Assembly (NCBI RefSeq): GCF_002019735.1
Contig: NZ_KV917378.1
Location: 3,374,869-3,438,868, forward strand
DNA from: Salipaludibacillus agaradhaerens
GTDB lineage: Bacteria; Bacillota; Bacilli; Bacillales; Salisediminibacteriaceae
Direction of reading: 5' to 3'
Length of the DNA stretch: 64,000 bases
Translations under genes and position numbers: made by a program
Notes under the pieces: model-generated
Told to the model about the DNA's origin: nothing
What the model saw: the letters and a program-made list of their open reading frames with translations, nothing else
Database searches by the model: none
Shown here: piece after piece, positions 47,183 to 55,988 of the stretch
Layout: the number at the start of each line of letters is the position of its first letter
Numbering within the stretch: position 1 is the first letter of the stretch

Positions 47183-49006
47183 ATGAAAGAATGGTTTAGT
47201 AAAATGACGTTCAGAAGTAAAATATTGTCTGTTCTCCTGATCATTACGATATTTTTAGGTAGTTTTTCCATCATCGTTATTCAATCATTACAAGAGATGA
47301 ATCGAATTAGTGATGATCTTAGTAACAATAGTTTACCTGAACATTTTTGGCTATCTCATTGGGAACAAGAATTGATGTCTAAGGAATATATCATTGAGAC
47401 AGCATTAAATACAGACTTTTGTTGTGGTTTTTTAGAAACGTATGAAAGACATCAGAGTGAGTCCGAAGAAAAAGTGAGTGACGCTCACGGTGAGGTTCCT
47501 GAGTCACTTCATTCATTAAAGCGTGATATTGATTTACTTGACTTCACTATTACGAACAATGTGAGGGGATTAATTGAGTATAACGATTATTCAGCGGCGG
47601 CCAATCTTGTAGAAGAAGGTTATTTACCACAATTAGAAGACCTACAGTCGATGATCACTCTTAAAAGAGATGACGTCATAGTTTCGCTAGAAGGACACAC
47701 TGATAGGGTGTCCTCCATTATTAATGAAGCGCTTTGGCTATTTTTGATGATTATGACGTTAGCAATTTTAGTCGGCATTATAGCCTCATATCGAATAAGT
47801 GCCGGACTTACAAAACCGGTAGATGAAATTGAAGGAAAGCTTGATCAGATTGCGAGTGGAGATTACGGCTTATTACTTGAAAACCGTGGGCAGATTGAAC
47901 TTCAGTCACTAACGTCTTCGATCAATAAAATGTCTCTTCGCTTAAAAGAGTCGTTTAACACGATTATTAACGATAAAGTTTACCATGAGCAAATTTTAAA
48001 CTCCTTGCCATTAGGTATTGTCACATACGAAAAAAAGACAGAAGAACTATCGTTAAATGAAACAGCAAAAAAGTTTTTGGGTAACGATAGTGAGGCGATT
48101 CTAGACATTATAAAGCAAGGTATTTTTACAGAGAATAAAGCTTTTTGGCATATGGTTTCCTCACCAGAAATTTATCAAAATATTAAAATACCTTTTTATT
48201 CTAAGGAAGGTGACTATTATTTTCTCGTCTCCCAGTCTGAACTAAAAGATTGTCAGGATGACGTCATTGGGAAGGTCTTTTACTTTTTAGATATTACAGA
48301 AACAGAAGAGCTTGAGAAAAAAATTCAGCAAACTGAAAAATTAGCTCTTGTGGGGGAGCTCTCAGCAGGTGCTGCTCATGAAATCCGAAACCCATTAGCT
48401 GTGATAGATGGTTTCTTATCATTAATGAATAAGTCATTATCAAAAAAGGAACGCGAACAATTTCATATTCCTTTGTTAATTAAAGAACTCGAGAGAATTA
48501 ATGTTATTATTGAAGAGATGCTGATGCTGACAAAACCGAGCGCGCCAAAAATGGAAATCACTTTTCTAGAAGATATTATTAACGACATCCTTCCACTTAT
48601 CAACGATTCTCTCGGTCATGAGGATGTCATTTTTGAACTATCCATTGAGCGAATTCCACTCTATATGGATGCGGAACAAATTAAACAAGTATTCCATAAT
48701 CTAATAAGAAATAGTATTGAAGCGATGGCAGGTAAGGGAGAAGTCACTATCCATAGTGATGCAGATGAAGGGAACTATCATATTTATATCGAGGATACCG
48801 GCCCTGGAATTCCAGAAAAATTGCAAAAGAATATATTTAGCCCCTTCTTAACATCTAAGGATAGTGGCACAGGTCTCGGGTTGACCATTGCTCAACGCAT
48901 AATGGATACTCATAATGGAAAACTAACTCTTGTTTCCTCCTCAGAAAAGGGGACTTGTTTCAAAATAACTCTCCCTATCCCTTATCACAAAAAGAGAATA
49001 ATGTAA
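47183..49006 (+). CDS. Orphan sensor histidine kinase (sporulation-kinase type)
   Basis: A 607-residue membrane kinase: TM1 (about 12-32), an extracytoplasmic helical domain, TM2 (about 186-208), HAMP (about 209-262), a PAS-like domain (about 270-380), HisKA with His399 (AHEIRNPLAVI) and HATPase_c with N (HNLIRNSIEAM), G1 (DTGPGIP) and G2 (GTGLGL) boxes. The HEIRNPL H-box is that of phosphorelay kinases such as KinA-KinE. No response regulator is adjacent, which fits an orphan kinase feeding Spo0F. It follows the BMP-type gene by 12 bp and ends with a terminator, so the pair is a complete unit. Confidence 0.92.
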   Translation: MKEWFSKMTFRSKILSVLLIITIFLGSFSIIVIQSLQEMNRISDDLSNNSLPEHFWLSHWEQELMSKEYIIETALNTDFCCGFLETYERHQSESEEKVSDAHGEVPESLHSLKRDIDLLDFTITNNVRGLIEYNDYSAAANLVEEGYLPQLEDLQSMITLKRDDVIVSLEGHTDRVSSIINEALWLFLMIMTLAILVGIIASYRISAGLTKPVDEIEGKLDQIASGDYGLLLENRGQIELQSLTSSINKMSLRLKESFNTIINDKVYHEQILNSLPLGIVTYEKKTEELSLNETAKKFLGNDSEAILDIIKQGIFTENKAFWHMVSSPEIYQNIKIPFYSKEGDYYFLVSQSELKDCQDDVIGKVFYFLDITETEELEKKIQQTEKLALVGELSAGAAHEIRNPLAVIDGFLSLMNKSLSKKEREQFHIPLLIKELERINVIIEEMLMLTKPSAPKMEITFLEDIINDILPLINDSLGHEDVIFELSIERIPLYMDAEQIKQVFHNLIRNSIEAMAGKGEVTIHSDADEGNYHIYIEDTGPGIPEKLQKNIFSPFLTSKDSGTGLGLTIAQRIMDTHNGKLTLVSSSEKGTCFKITLPIPYHKKRIM

Positions 49007-49008
49007 TT

Positions 49009-49040
49009 AAAAGGCTTAGGACTATGTCCCAAGTCTTTTT
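49009..49040 (+). terminator. Terminator of the BMP-kinase operon
   Basis: AAAGGCTTAGGAC and GTCCCAAGTCTTT pair with two mismatches around TAT and run into TTTTT, directly after the stop. Confidence 0.75.
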
Positions 49041-49087
49041 CCTGCATCGCAAGGAGAGAATTCAAATGATGAGAGTGACCTTCACTT

Positions 49088-49126
49088 CAGGCGGGTACTA
49101 ATGTCCGGATTAAAGGGGCATTTTAT
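49088..49126 (+). repeat. Dispersed repeat family, copy G (remnant)
   Basis: AGGCGGGTACTAATGTCCGG is the middle of the family consensus with the return arm deleted. It is followed by a shortened 3' end, AAAGGGGCATTTTAT. Confidence 0.5.
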
Positions 49127-49726
49127 CGCATTATTAAGTTATATAACTAGTCTCTTTGTTCTTCGAGGTATCCTTCAAGCTCTTAGTAAGGGAAAAAAGC
49201 TTTTGTTTTAAGGATGAAAGTATTTGAGAAGTTTGTCACCGTGACCTGAATAATGATATATGAATAACATATTCTACCCTTTTAAAATAGAAGTCATTTT
49301 TTAATATGGTTAAAATAAGAATCATGACAATCGACTTTGGACGTTAGATCTATTTTTGGTTATACGTCTGACTGCTATGGATACATTTGGGTATTTAGAC
49401 CTAATTAGAAGGGAAAGAATCTAAATAGACATGGAAAACTTTTATTAAACAAGAGAGATCCCCTTTATTTACCATAAAAAAGAACCATTATACTGTGTCA
49501 AGAAATCGAGTTGCAGTTTCTTATCTTGTTAAACTTAGTCCTATCATCTATTAGTTTTTCTTATTTAGCATAAGAGAGTCATTATTCCTATGAAAATAGA
49601 TGTGTATGATGAATAATTAAATTTATCCTATGTTTACGGTAATAACTGATACAGATTATAATGAAAGCGCTCTGGAAAATAAAGATAAAAGCAGGTCATT
49701 ATCACTATTTTAAGGAGGCTAGAGGC

Positions 49727-52700
49727 ATGAAAGATCGTTTTAAACAGGTCCGTCGATTAATCACAGCGAGTATGGCATTTTTTTTAGTAGCAACATCCTT
49801 TGTACCGTCAGTTAAAGGGTATAGTGGTTTTGTGGAAAGCACGACTAGCGATTACTTAGTGAGTGAAGCAGCAGTAAACACGACTCACGGGGGGAAACAA
49901 GGACCTAAACGACATGTAGAGGACCTCATTGATATTGACTCTACAAGTTTTGTAATTGATTTTGATAAAACATATCCAAAAGGGTTGCCAATCGAAAGAT
50001 TAGTAAGTGTGTCATTTCATTTGGACAATGACGACGTGATTGAGCCAGATATAACAGATTATTATGTTTCTGAAGAGGATCGTTCACACGTAACAGTCGT
50101 GCATACCAATGATGATTTGTTAGGTGAAATTGGAACGATAAAAGCTAACAATGTCAATCTTGAATTTGATTATACAGAAATTGAAAAAACTATGTCCATT
50201 GAGGAAGTTAGGGATGGAGAGGTTGGATCCACTTATACGACTGAGGGTGTGGTAACAGCTCACTTTGAAACGGGTGGACAAACAAATATGTTTGTTCAGG
50301 ATGAGTCTGCCGGCATCTTGCTGAGAGGTCCTGGTTTAGGATCTTTATATGATATTGGGGATAAAATAAAAGTGACAGGTGAGTTAGACCATTTTAGAGA
50401 TATGCTTCAATTGCTTATTAGTGTGGGGAATTCAGAGGTTGTTGAGCAGCAGGTCGGACTTCCAACACCAAAGCTTGTGAGTGCAGAAGATTTTCAAGAG
50501 AATGGTGAGATGATTGAAGCCCAGCTTGTCATGGTTGAACAAGCTAGTGTGACTGAATTAAGAGATTTCGATGATTACAAGGCAACGGATGAGACTGGAG
50601 AATTCATCGTGCTTGGATCGGCAGCAAACGTACAGGAAGAAACCGACTATGACTATATAATAGGAGTCGTCAATTACCATTTTTACGAATCGAAATTAAT
50701 GCCACGCTTTGATGAGGATTTGATTGAAGATATTACTGTTGTGCAACCAGTAAGAGCAACTCCAAACTCTTCTGAAGTTGTGGCAGGGTCTACCGTGCGC
50801 TTAAGTACATTTACCGACGAAGCAGAAATATATTATACAACGGATGGATCTGATCCAACTATTAATAGTACGCAATATGAAGAACCTATTGATGTCACAG
50901 AAGATGTTACTATAAAAGCGTTTGCTGTTAAAAAAGGGCTTTCAGATAGTGTTGTGACTACTTTTGAATATACGATTCTCCCTGAAGCCGGCACCTTGAA
51001 TATTTATGATATTCAAGGAACGAGTCACGTTTCTCCTTATGAAAATATGATAGTGCGTGAAGTGCCTGGTATTGTGACTTATACACGAAATAACGGTTTT
51101 TACATGCAAAGCGAGGAATCTGATGGTGATGTGAACACCTCTGAAGGCATTTATGTGTATCGACCAGGTCATGACGTTTCAGAAGGTGATTCGGTCCTTG
51201 TAGATGGTCAAGTAATTGAGTATGAAGAGCAGGGTTTTGACGATAATCATGATTTAACGACCACCCAAATTGTCGGATCTTTCATTGATGTGGTATCTAG
51301 CGATAACTCTTTACCTGACCCAGTAATCATTGGTGAAGATAGAGACATACCTGATGTGTTATTAGCGGACCCAGAAAATTATGATATCAATGATCCAGAA
51401 ATGTTCGATGCCACTGCTAATGCTCTTGATTTTTACGAAAGTTTAGAAGGGATGCTAATTGAAATCCCTGGACAGATAACTGTCACAGGCCCACAGAAAT
51501 ATAATGAAGTGACCATCATATCTGAGGAATGGGGTCTTGATAATCGGACAGAAGATGGCGGTGTTTATTTAACGGAACAGGAGTTAAATACGGAAGTTAT
51601 GTTCATGAATGTCCCAAGAAATATGGTTGCAAAGACAGGTGATTTTTTTGCAGAGAGTATAGAAGGGGTTGTGGGCTATAACTACGGAAATTACAAAATA
51701 CAACCAGTAGGCCCGTTACCGGATCTTCAAGAAGGGGATGCCGAGCGGAGAGAAGAGACAACGATAGCTTTTGAAGAAGATAAGTTAACTGTGGCTACTT
51801 ATAATGTGGAAAATTATTATCCCGGGGTACCTGAAGAAAAAACGGAACGACTGGCAAATTCCATGGCGAATGAACTAGGTGCACCTGATATTATTACACT
51901 CGTTGAAGTGATGGATAATGATGGTGATGTGGATAGTGGAAATACGGATGCAAGTGAAAGCTATCAAACACTCATTGATGAAATTGCTGCTCAAGGGGGA
52001 CCTGAATATGCCTATACCGATGTGGCACCGGTTGATGGAAATGATGGAGGTATCCCTGGTGGAAATATTCGGGTAGGCCATATTTATCGCACGGATCGCG
52101 TTCATATTGCCGAGGGTGATATTGGTGGTCCTACGGATGCTATTAAAATTGACGAGAATGGAGACTTAAATTATGTGTCAGGTTTAATTGAACCAACGAA
52201 TGATGCATTTACATCGTCTAGGAAGCCTTTAATGACTGAATTTATTTTTAAAGGAGAATCTGTGTATGTAATAGGGAATCATTGGAATTCCAAGCGTGGC
52301 GATGATGCTCCTTTTGGAATGGAACAACCACCGGTACAAGGGAGTCGAGATCAGCGACAGGACATAGCTGAAATTATCCACGATTTTGTGTCAGAGTTAA
52401 AAAGCTACGATGAAGATGCCAATGTGGTTGTACTAGGGGATTTTAATGATTTTCCATGGTCGCCACCTCTTCAAATACTTGAAGGTAATGACATGCTTTA
52501 CAATACCATTTATGAACTGCCAAGAGAACAGCAGTTTACTTACAATTATAATGGCAGTTCCCAGTCGTTAGATTCCATTCTCGTTTCCGAGCATTTACAA
52601 GCGGGATTAAAAACAGATATTATGACGATTAATTCTCAATTTATGGAGGCGCATGGGCGTGCCAGCGATCATGATCCAATGATAGTGCAGCTAGAGATAC

Positions 52701-53446
52701 CGAATATTGACCCTGATTACGATATGGGTGATGTTATACCGCCTGAGATTATCTTTGCGAAAGATGAGCTTAATAGCGATCCAGTCATTCGGTTAGCGGT
52801 AGGCGATGAGTTTGTTCTGCCGGAAGTAACAGCCGTTGACGATGTTGATGGTGATTTAACAGACTGCATAGAGGTAACCTCAAATGTGGATATGTCTGAA
52901 GCTGGAACGTATGAAGTCCGATACACGGTGTCAGATAAGGCTGGAAATACAGCTGTGAAGCAACTCACTGTTATTGTTGGTGAAACAACTCCTTTAGCTG
53001 AAATAATGAATGGGTCATTTGAGGAGTGGGAAGGTAATCTGCCGAATAAGTGGTTTGGAGATGCTTCAAATATTGCACGGTCAAGAATCGCCAAGTCTGA
53101 TGAGGCTTATACAGGGGATTACTCTGTACAATTAATAAATGAGAGCAGTACCCATAACCGATTTACCTCCCATGCTTACGGGATTGAAGAAGGAGCGTCA
53201 TACGAAATAAGTTTCAAGGTTAAAGGAAACGGTGAAATTAGAAATGGTATGTATGCACCGGGTTATCACGGTAATAACTACAGCTCTTATTCACAGTATA
53301 CGTTAGTTGAGAATGATGAGTGGCAAAACATCACATGGGACTATGAGGCACCTGGTCATGGAGAGGCAGAATTAATTTTTTCCATTCGTGAAACGGGTGG
53401 GGAACATCTGCTAATTGATGAAGTTATAGTGACCAAGAAAAACTAA
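49727..53446 (+). CDS. Large secreted multidomain nuclease (endonuclease/exonuclease/phosphatase fold)
   Basis: A 1239-residue, very acidic exported protein. Domains in order: signal peptide (about 1-35); an OB-fold nucleic-acid-binding module (VQDESAGILLRG); a chitobiase-type beta domain (YYTTDGSDPT); a second OB-like module; an endonuclease/exonuclease/phosphatase domain with VATYNVENYYP, ITLVEVMDN, IGNHWNSKRG, VVLGDFNDFP and GRASDHDPMI; an Ig-like DUF5011-type domain (VTAVDDVDGDLTD); and a C-terminal carbohydrate-binding-like domain (NGSFEEWEGNLPNKWF). It resembles YhcR-type extracellular nucleases. The ATG at 49727 has AAGGAGG 8 nt upstream and opens the signal peptide; an ATG 66 nt earlier has no site. 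No LPxTG motif is present. Confidence 0.9.
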   Translation: MKDRFKQVRRLITASMAFFLVATSFVPSVKGYSGFVESTTSDYLVSEAAVNTTHGGKQGPKRHVEDLIDIDSTSFVIDFDKTYPKGLPIERLVSVSFHLDNDDVIEPDITDYYVSEEDRSHVTVVHTNDDLLGEIGTIKANNVNLEFDYTEIEKTMSIEEVRDGEVGSTYTTEGVVTAHFETGGQTNMFVQDESAGILLRGPGLGSLYDIGDKIKVTGELDHFRDMLQLLISVGNSEVVEQQVGLPTPKLVSAEDFQENGEMIEAQLVMVEQASVTELRDFDDYKATDETGEFIVLGSAANVQEETDYDYIIGVVNYHFYESKLMPRFDEDLIEDITVVQPVRATPNSSEVVAGSTVRLSTFTDEAEIYYTTDGSDPTINSTQYEEPIDVTEDVTIKAFAVKKGLSDSVVTTFEYTILPEAGTLNIYDIQGTSHVSPYENMIVREVPGIVTYTRNNGFYMQSEESDGDVNTSEGIYVYRPGHDVSEGDSVLVDGQVIEYEEQGFDDNHDLTTTQIVGSFIDVVSSDNSLPDPVIIGEDRDIPDVLLADPENYDINDPEMFDATANALDFYESLEGMLIEIPGQITVTGPQKYNEVTIISEEWGLDNRTEDGGVYLTEQELNTEVMFMNVPRNMVAKTGDFFAESIEGVVGYNYGNYKIQPVGPLPDLQEGDAERREETTIAFEEDKLTVATYNVENYYPGVPEEKTERLANSMANELGAPDIITLVEVMDNDGDVDSGNTDASESYQTLIDEIAAQGGPEYAYTDVAPVDGNDGGIPGGNIRVGHIYRTDRVHIAEGDIGGPTDAIKIDENGDLNYVSGLIEPTNDAFTSSRKPLMTEFIFKGESVYVIGNHWNSKRGDDAPFGMEQPPVQGSRDQRQDIAEIIHDFVSELKSYDEDANVVVLGDFNDFPWSPPLQILEGNDMLYNTIYELPREQQFTYNYNGSSQSLDSILVSEHLQAGLKTDIMTINSQFMEAHGRASDHDPMIVQLEIPNIDPDYDMGDVIPPEIIFAKDELNSDPVIRLAVGDEFVLPEVTAVDDVDGDLTDCIEVTSNVDMSEAGTYEVRYTVSDKAGNTAVKQLTVIVGETTPLAEIMNGSFEEWEGNLPNKWFGDASNIARSRIAKSDEAYTGDYSVQLINESSTHNRFTSHAYGIEEGASYEISFKVKGNGEIRNGMYAPGYHGNNYSSYSQYTLVENDEWQNITWDYEAPGHGEAELIFSIRETGGEHLLIDEVIVTKKN

Positions 53447-53492
53447 CGTTATTTTATTGAGAACGATGTGTAACCTTTATAACAATGATGTT

Positions 53493-53526
53493 TGTCCTGC
53501 CTTGTATGGCAGGACATTTACTTTTA
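53493..53526 (+). terminator. Terminator of the nuclease gene
   Basis: TGTCCTGCC / GGCAGGACA (perfect 9 bp, 6-nt loop) followed by TTTACTTTT. Confidence 0.85.
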
Positions 53527-54084
53527 ATGAGAGTATAGCAGATACTTGAGAACCTCTTAAATGAAAATGGAAATGATTAACATGGTTTGTTGTGGTACGA
53601 ATCATAAGCCGTTAATTGTTGTATTTCCTGTACTATCATAATGGATTAACGTGAGGTGGGAAAGGATATAACATGCATGGCTGAATAATTTTATCTTGTC
53701 ATAATAGCATGTAGCGCTATTGAAGGGTGAGGAGGCTTATTTGTAGCATTATGGAATTTAATGGTAGTCAATGTGTTTCTCGATTATAACTATTACCTAC
53801 ATTGTTAATTGACACCTCATATTTTTATGTACGAGAGCTTTACTATCCTTTACATGAGATAACTGATGATTTTTCTAAGGAATTATTAGCTTTCTTTATT
53901 AGTCAGTGTCATAAGTCTACGTTGATTCTAATTAGTTTTATGTGTTTTAATGATATGTCTCAACAAATTATAGGACCCATTTAATCCAATTTAGCTGAGG
54001 GATAGTTTGTGACACATCATTTGAACATAGTGATGTTTTAGTGAATATAAATACAAAGTCTGTTTCTTTTAAAAATATTGCCTG

Positions 54085-54093
54085 CTATAATAA
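54085..54093 (+). promoter_or_regulatory. Extended -10 promoter upstream of the 97-residue ORF
   Basis: TGCTATAAT matches TGnTATAAT. Transcription would start near 54100, immediately before the hairpin at 54105-54137. Confidence 0.5.
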
Positions 54094-54104
54094 ATAACCG
54101 ATAA

Positions 54105-54137
54105 GTTTTGCTGGGAGGTACCGGCTTAACTTTTTCA
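54105..54137 (+). promoter_or_regulatory. 5'-end hairpin with T tract
   Basis: AAGTTTTGCTGG and CCGGCTTAACTT pair with symmetric internal mismatches around GAGGTA, followed by TTT. It would form at the very 5' end of the transcript and could attenuate or stabilise it. Confidence 0.4.
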
Positions 54138-54165
54138 TAGGGGTAAGAGAAAGGATGATGACTTC

Positions 54166-54459
54166 ATGCTCAAAACGTTATCAGCCGAATTAACGGTTTG
54201 TTCACAAGTAAATGAGGATGGTTTTTTGACAATCGCCGGTTTAGCTAACGGAGAAGGTCTAGCTGAAGGCAATAAATTAGAATTATATCTTGAACGAGTC
54301 CCAACTCAATATGAAAAAATAGCAGAGACAACGCTTGATGAATTTTGCTATTTTGAACTAGTAAATATCAAATTGGAAACAAGTGACCTATTGCAATCTC
54401 ACCTGTATATTAAGGTTAATGAAAACATGTTGGAAAAGGTAAATGTGCATGCTGGCTAA
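54166..54459 (+). CDS. Hypothetical 97-residue protein
   Basis: A small cytoplasmic protein with mixed beta/alpha character (LTVCSQVNEDGFLTIAGLA) and no recognised family. AAAGGATGATG lies upstream with somewhat long spacing. An extended -10 promoter and a leader hairpin precede it. No terminator directly follows. The sequence reads like a real protein, but I cannot place it. Confidence 0.5.
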   Translation: MLKTLSAELTVCSQVNEDGFLTIAGLANGEGLAEGNKLELYLERVPTQYEKIAETTLDEFCYFELVNIKLETSDLLQSHLYIKVNENMLEKVNVHAG

Positions 54460-54748
54460 CTCAATGGCATAATCAGCAATCTTCGTATACACACTAAGGA
54501 TGATAATAGACGAGAGCAAGGGACTTAAAACTGTAACCAACATGCTTAGAACTACTGAAATCGAGGGTAGCAAGCAATATTATCTCATTAAGAGATAGAC
54601 TATGAGAAATGAGGGTGCCTTATTGAGAGGTTGCCCTCTTTTAGTAGGTGAAGTCCATGATTACTTCGAGAATATCAGAATGAATTGTCTCCTAACAGAA
54701 TTGAGTAAAAGATATCTATTTATATAACATAAAAGGGAGCGTTTATTG

Positions 54749-55264
54749 ATGAAGGAGCGCTATAAATTTATTTTGTATCATTTAATACCTCTTTTAGGAT
54801 GGATGGGGTTAATATACTATTCCTCCTCTCAAACGTTTGAAGAGCAGACAGTGGAACCAATGTTATTAGACACTAACCTATCTTTTGTTTCTTCTTACTT
54901 TGGCTGGGTTTCCTTTTATTATGGAGACTCTCTCGTCAGCTTAGACACGAGGTCTCCTGCTGAATTTGTCGAGTTTTTCATAAGAAAAGGTGCTCATTTA
55001 GTCACTTTTGGTATTCTAGCTATTTTAAGCTATCGTGTATTTTCATATTTTTTTAAACATGTCGTCTACTCAAGCTTATTAGCTTTAGTTTTTGTGGTCC
55101 TTTATAGTGCGCTTGACGAGTACCGTCAAGCATTGAATCCAGGAAGATCAGGAATGGTAGAGGATGTTATTCTTAACTTTTTAGGAGGAATGCTGGGCGT
55201 CATCCTATGGGTGAAGATCTTGAAGGTAATTAAGAAAAAAAGGAAGAGATTTCCTGAAATGTAG
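54749..55264 (+). CDS. VanZ-like family membrane protein
   Basis: A 171-residue protein with four membrane segments matching the VanZ-like family: YSSSQTFEEQ after the first segment, FIRKGAHLVTFGILAIL and the loop ALDEYRQALNPGRSGMVEDVILN. VanZ relatives are linked to teicoplanin resistance, but most bacillar copies have no assigned role. The ATG at 54749 is preferred over the TTG at 54746; AAAAGGGAG lies about 10 nt upstream. Confidence 0.88.
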   Translation: MKERYKFILYHLIPLLGWMGLIYYSSSQTFEEQTVEPMLLDTNLSFVSSYFGWVSFYYGDSLVSLDTRSPAEFVEFFIRKGAHLVTFGILAILSYRVFSYFFKHVVYSSLLALVFVVLYSALDEYRQALNPGRSGMVEDVILNFLGGMLGVILWVKILKVIKKKRKRFPEM

Positions 55265-55988
55265 TGTGATGGTGTTTTTTATCTTGTATACTTTTATAAC
55301 ATAGATCTTTTTAGCTGAATGTGAAACAGATAATATGAAATTAATGAAAAAATGGTTAGATGGCCTTGCTAGTTTTGTAGGCGCTGATTTAATAGAATAC
55401 GGAAATGAATGTGATCATCAGTTGCCGACAGAAGATGGACACGATTTGTGGAGTGAGAGTGTTGTAAGCTTCTTTACCCCATAAATGTGACATACAAAGG
55501 TTCCGTTTCGGGGAAGAGGGGATAAATGACCAACATAAGCGATAAAGAAAAGGTACATTATCATCAATTCAATGGAAATTATTAAAATAGGCATCATTTT
55601 AAGATATAGGATATATTATAAAATAGCTATCGATCATAAGCTCTTATTTTAGAAGAAAAAGTTTAAATTATAAGCCGAAATGCTAGTAACTTATACAATG
55701 GTTAGGAGAATGGCCTCATACGTTTGTGTAGTAAGATGATGCCATTGGATAACGTGATCGATCATTCTACAACTAGGAGATTCTACATATAAAGCTTCCG
55801 GAAAATTATTCTCTGTTTAGCAGTTTTCTAGAACACTGCATCGCTAGTGAATAAAGTTATTTACACGAAGATTTGTGAGAATGGGGAATATTTTCTTTAT
55901 TTTTGAGAAAAATGTTGAAAAATTTATACTACTAATATGAAGTATTTTTTATAAAGTTGCACTCACTTAAAATTGGAAGGTGTTTACT
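55265..55988. other. Intergenic region with one doubtful small ORF, 724 bp
   Basis: Apart from the 49-codon ORF at 55335-55484, there is no recognised gene, repeat or terminator in this AT-rich stretch. Confidence 0.5.
55335..55484 (+). CDS. Possible 49-residue protein
   Basis: Starts MKLMKKWLDGLASFVGADLI and has an acidic, protein-like C-terminal half. It lacks a clear ribosome site and has no known relatives that I recall. It could be a small gene or the remnant of one. Confidence 0.3.
   Translation: MKLMKKWLDGLASFVGADLIEYGNECDHQLPTEDGHDLWSESVVSFFTP

Larger units (their letters stand above)
49007..49726. other. Long intergenic region, 720 bp
   Basis: Holds the kinase terminator (49009-49040) and a decayed repeat remnant (49088-49126). 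The rest is AT-rich, with no recognised gene before the nuclease start. Confidence 0.55.
53447..54165. other. Long intergenic region, 719 bp
   Basis: Holds the nuclease terminator (53493-53526), an extended -10 promoter (54085-54093) and a hairpin with T tract (54105-54137). A 60-codon frame at 53802 lacks a ribosome site. Confidence 0.55.

Noticed and set aside
49066-49101. Eleven-codon ORF after AAGGAG ending inside repeat remnant G
   Set aside because: Too short to judge; the reading frame runs into the repeat, so it may be only a chance ribosome-like site.
53802-53984. 60-codon plus-strand frame between the nuclease and the 97-residue ORF
   Set aside because: No ribosome site, skewed composition (Phe/Ile/Ser rich) and no recognised family; likely chance in AT-rich DNA.
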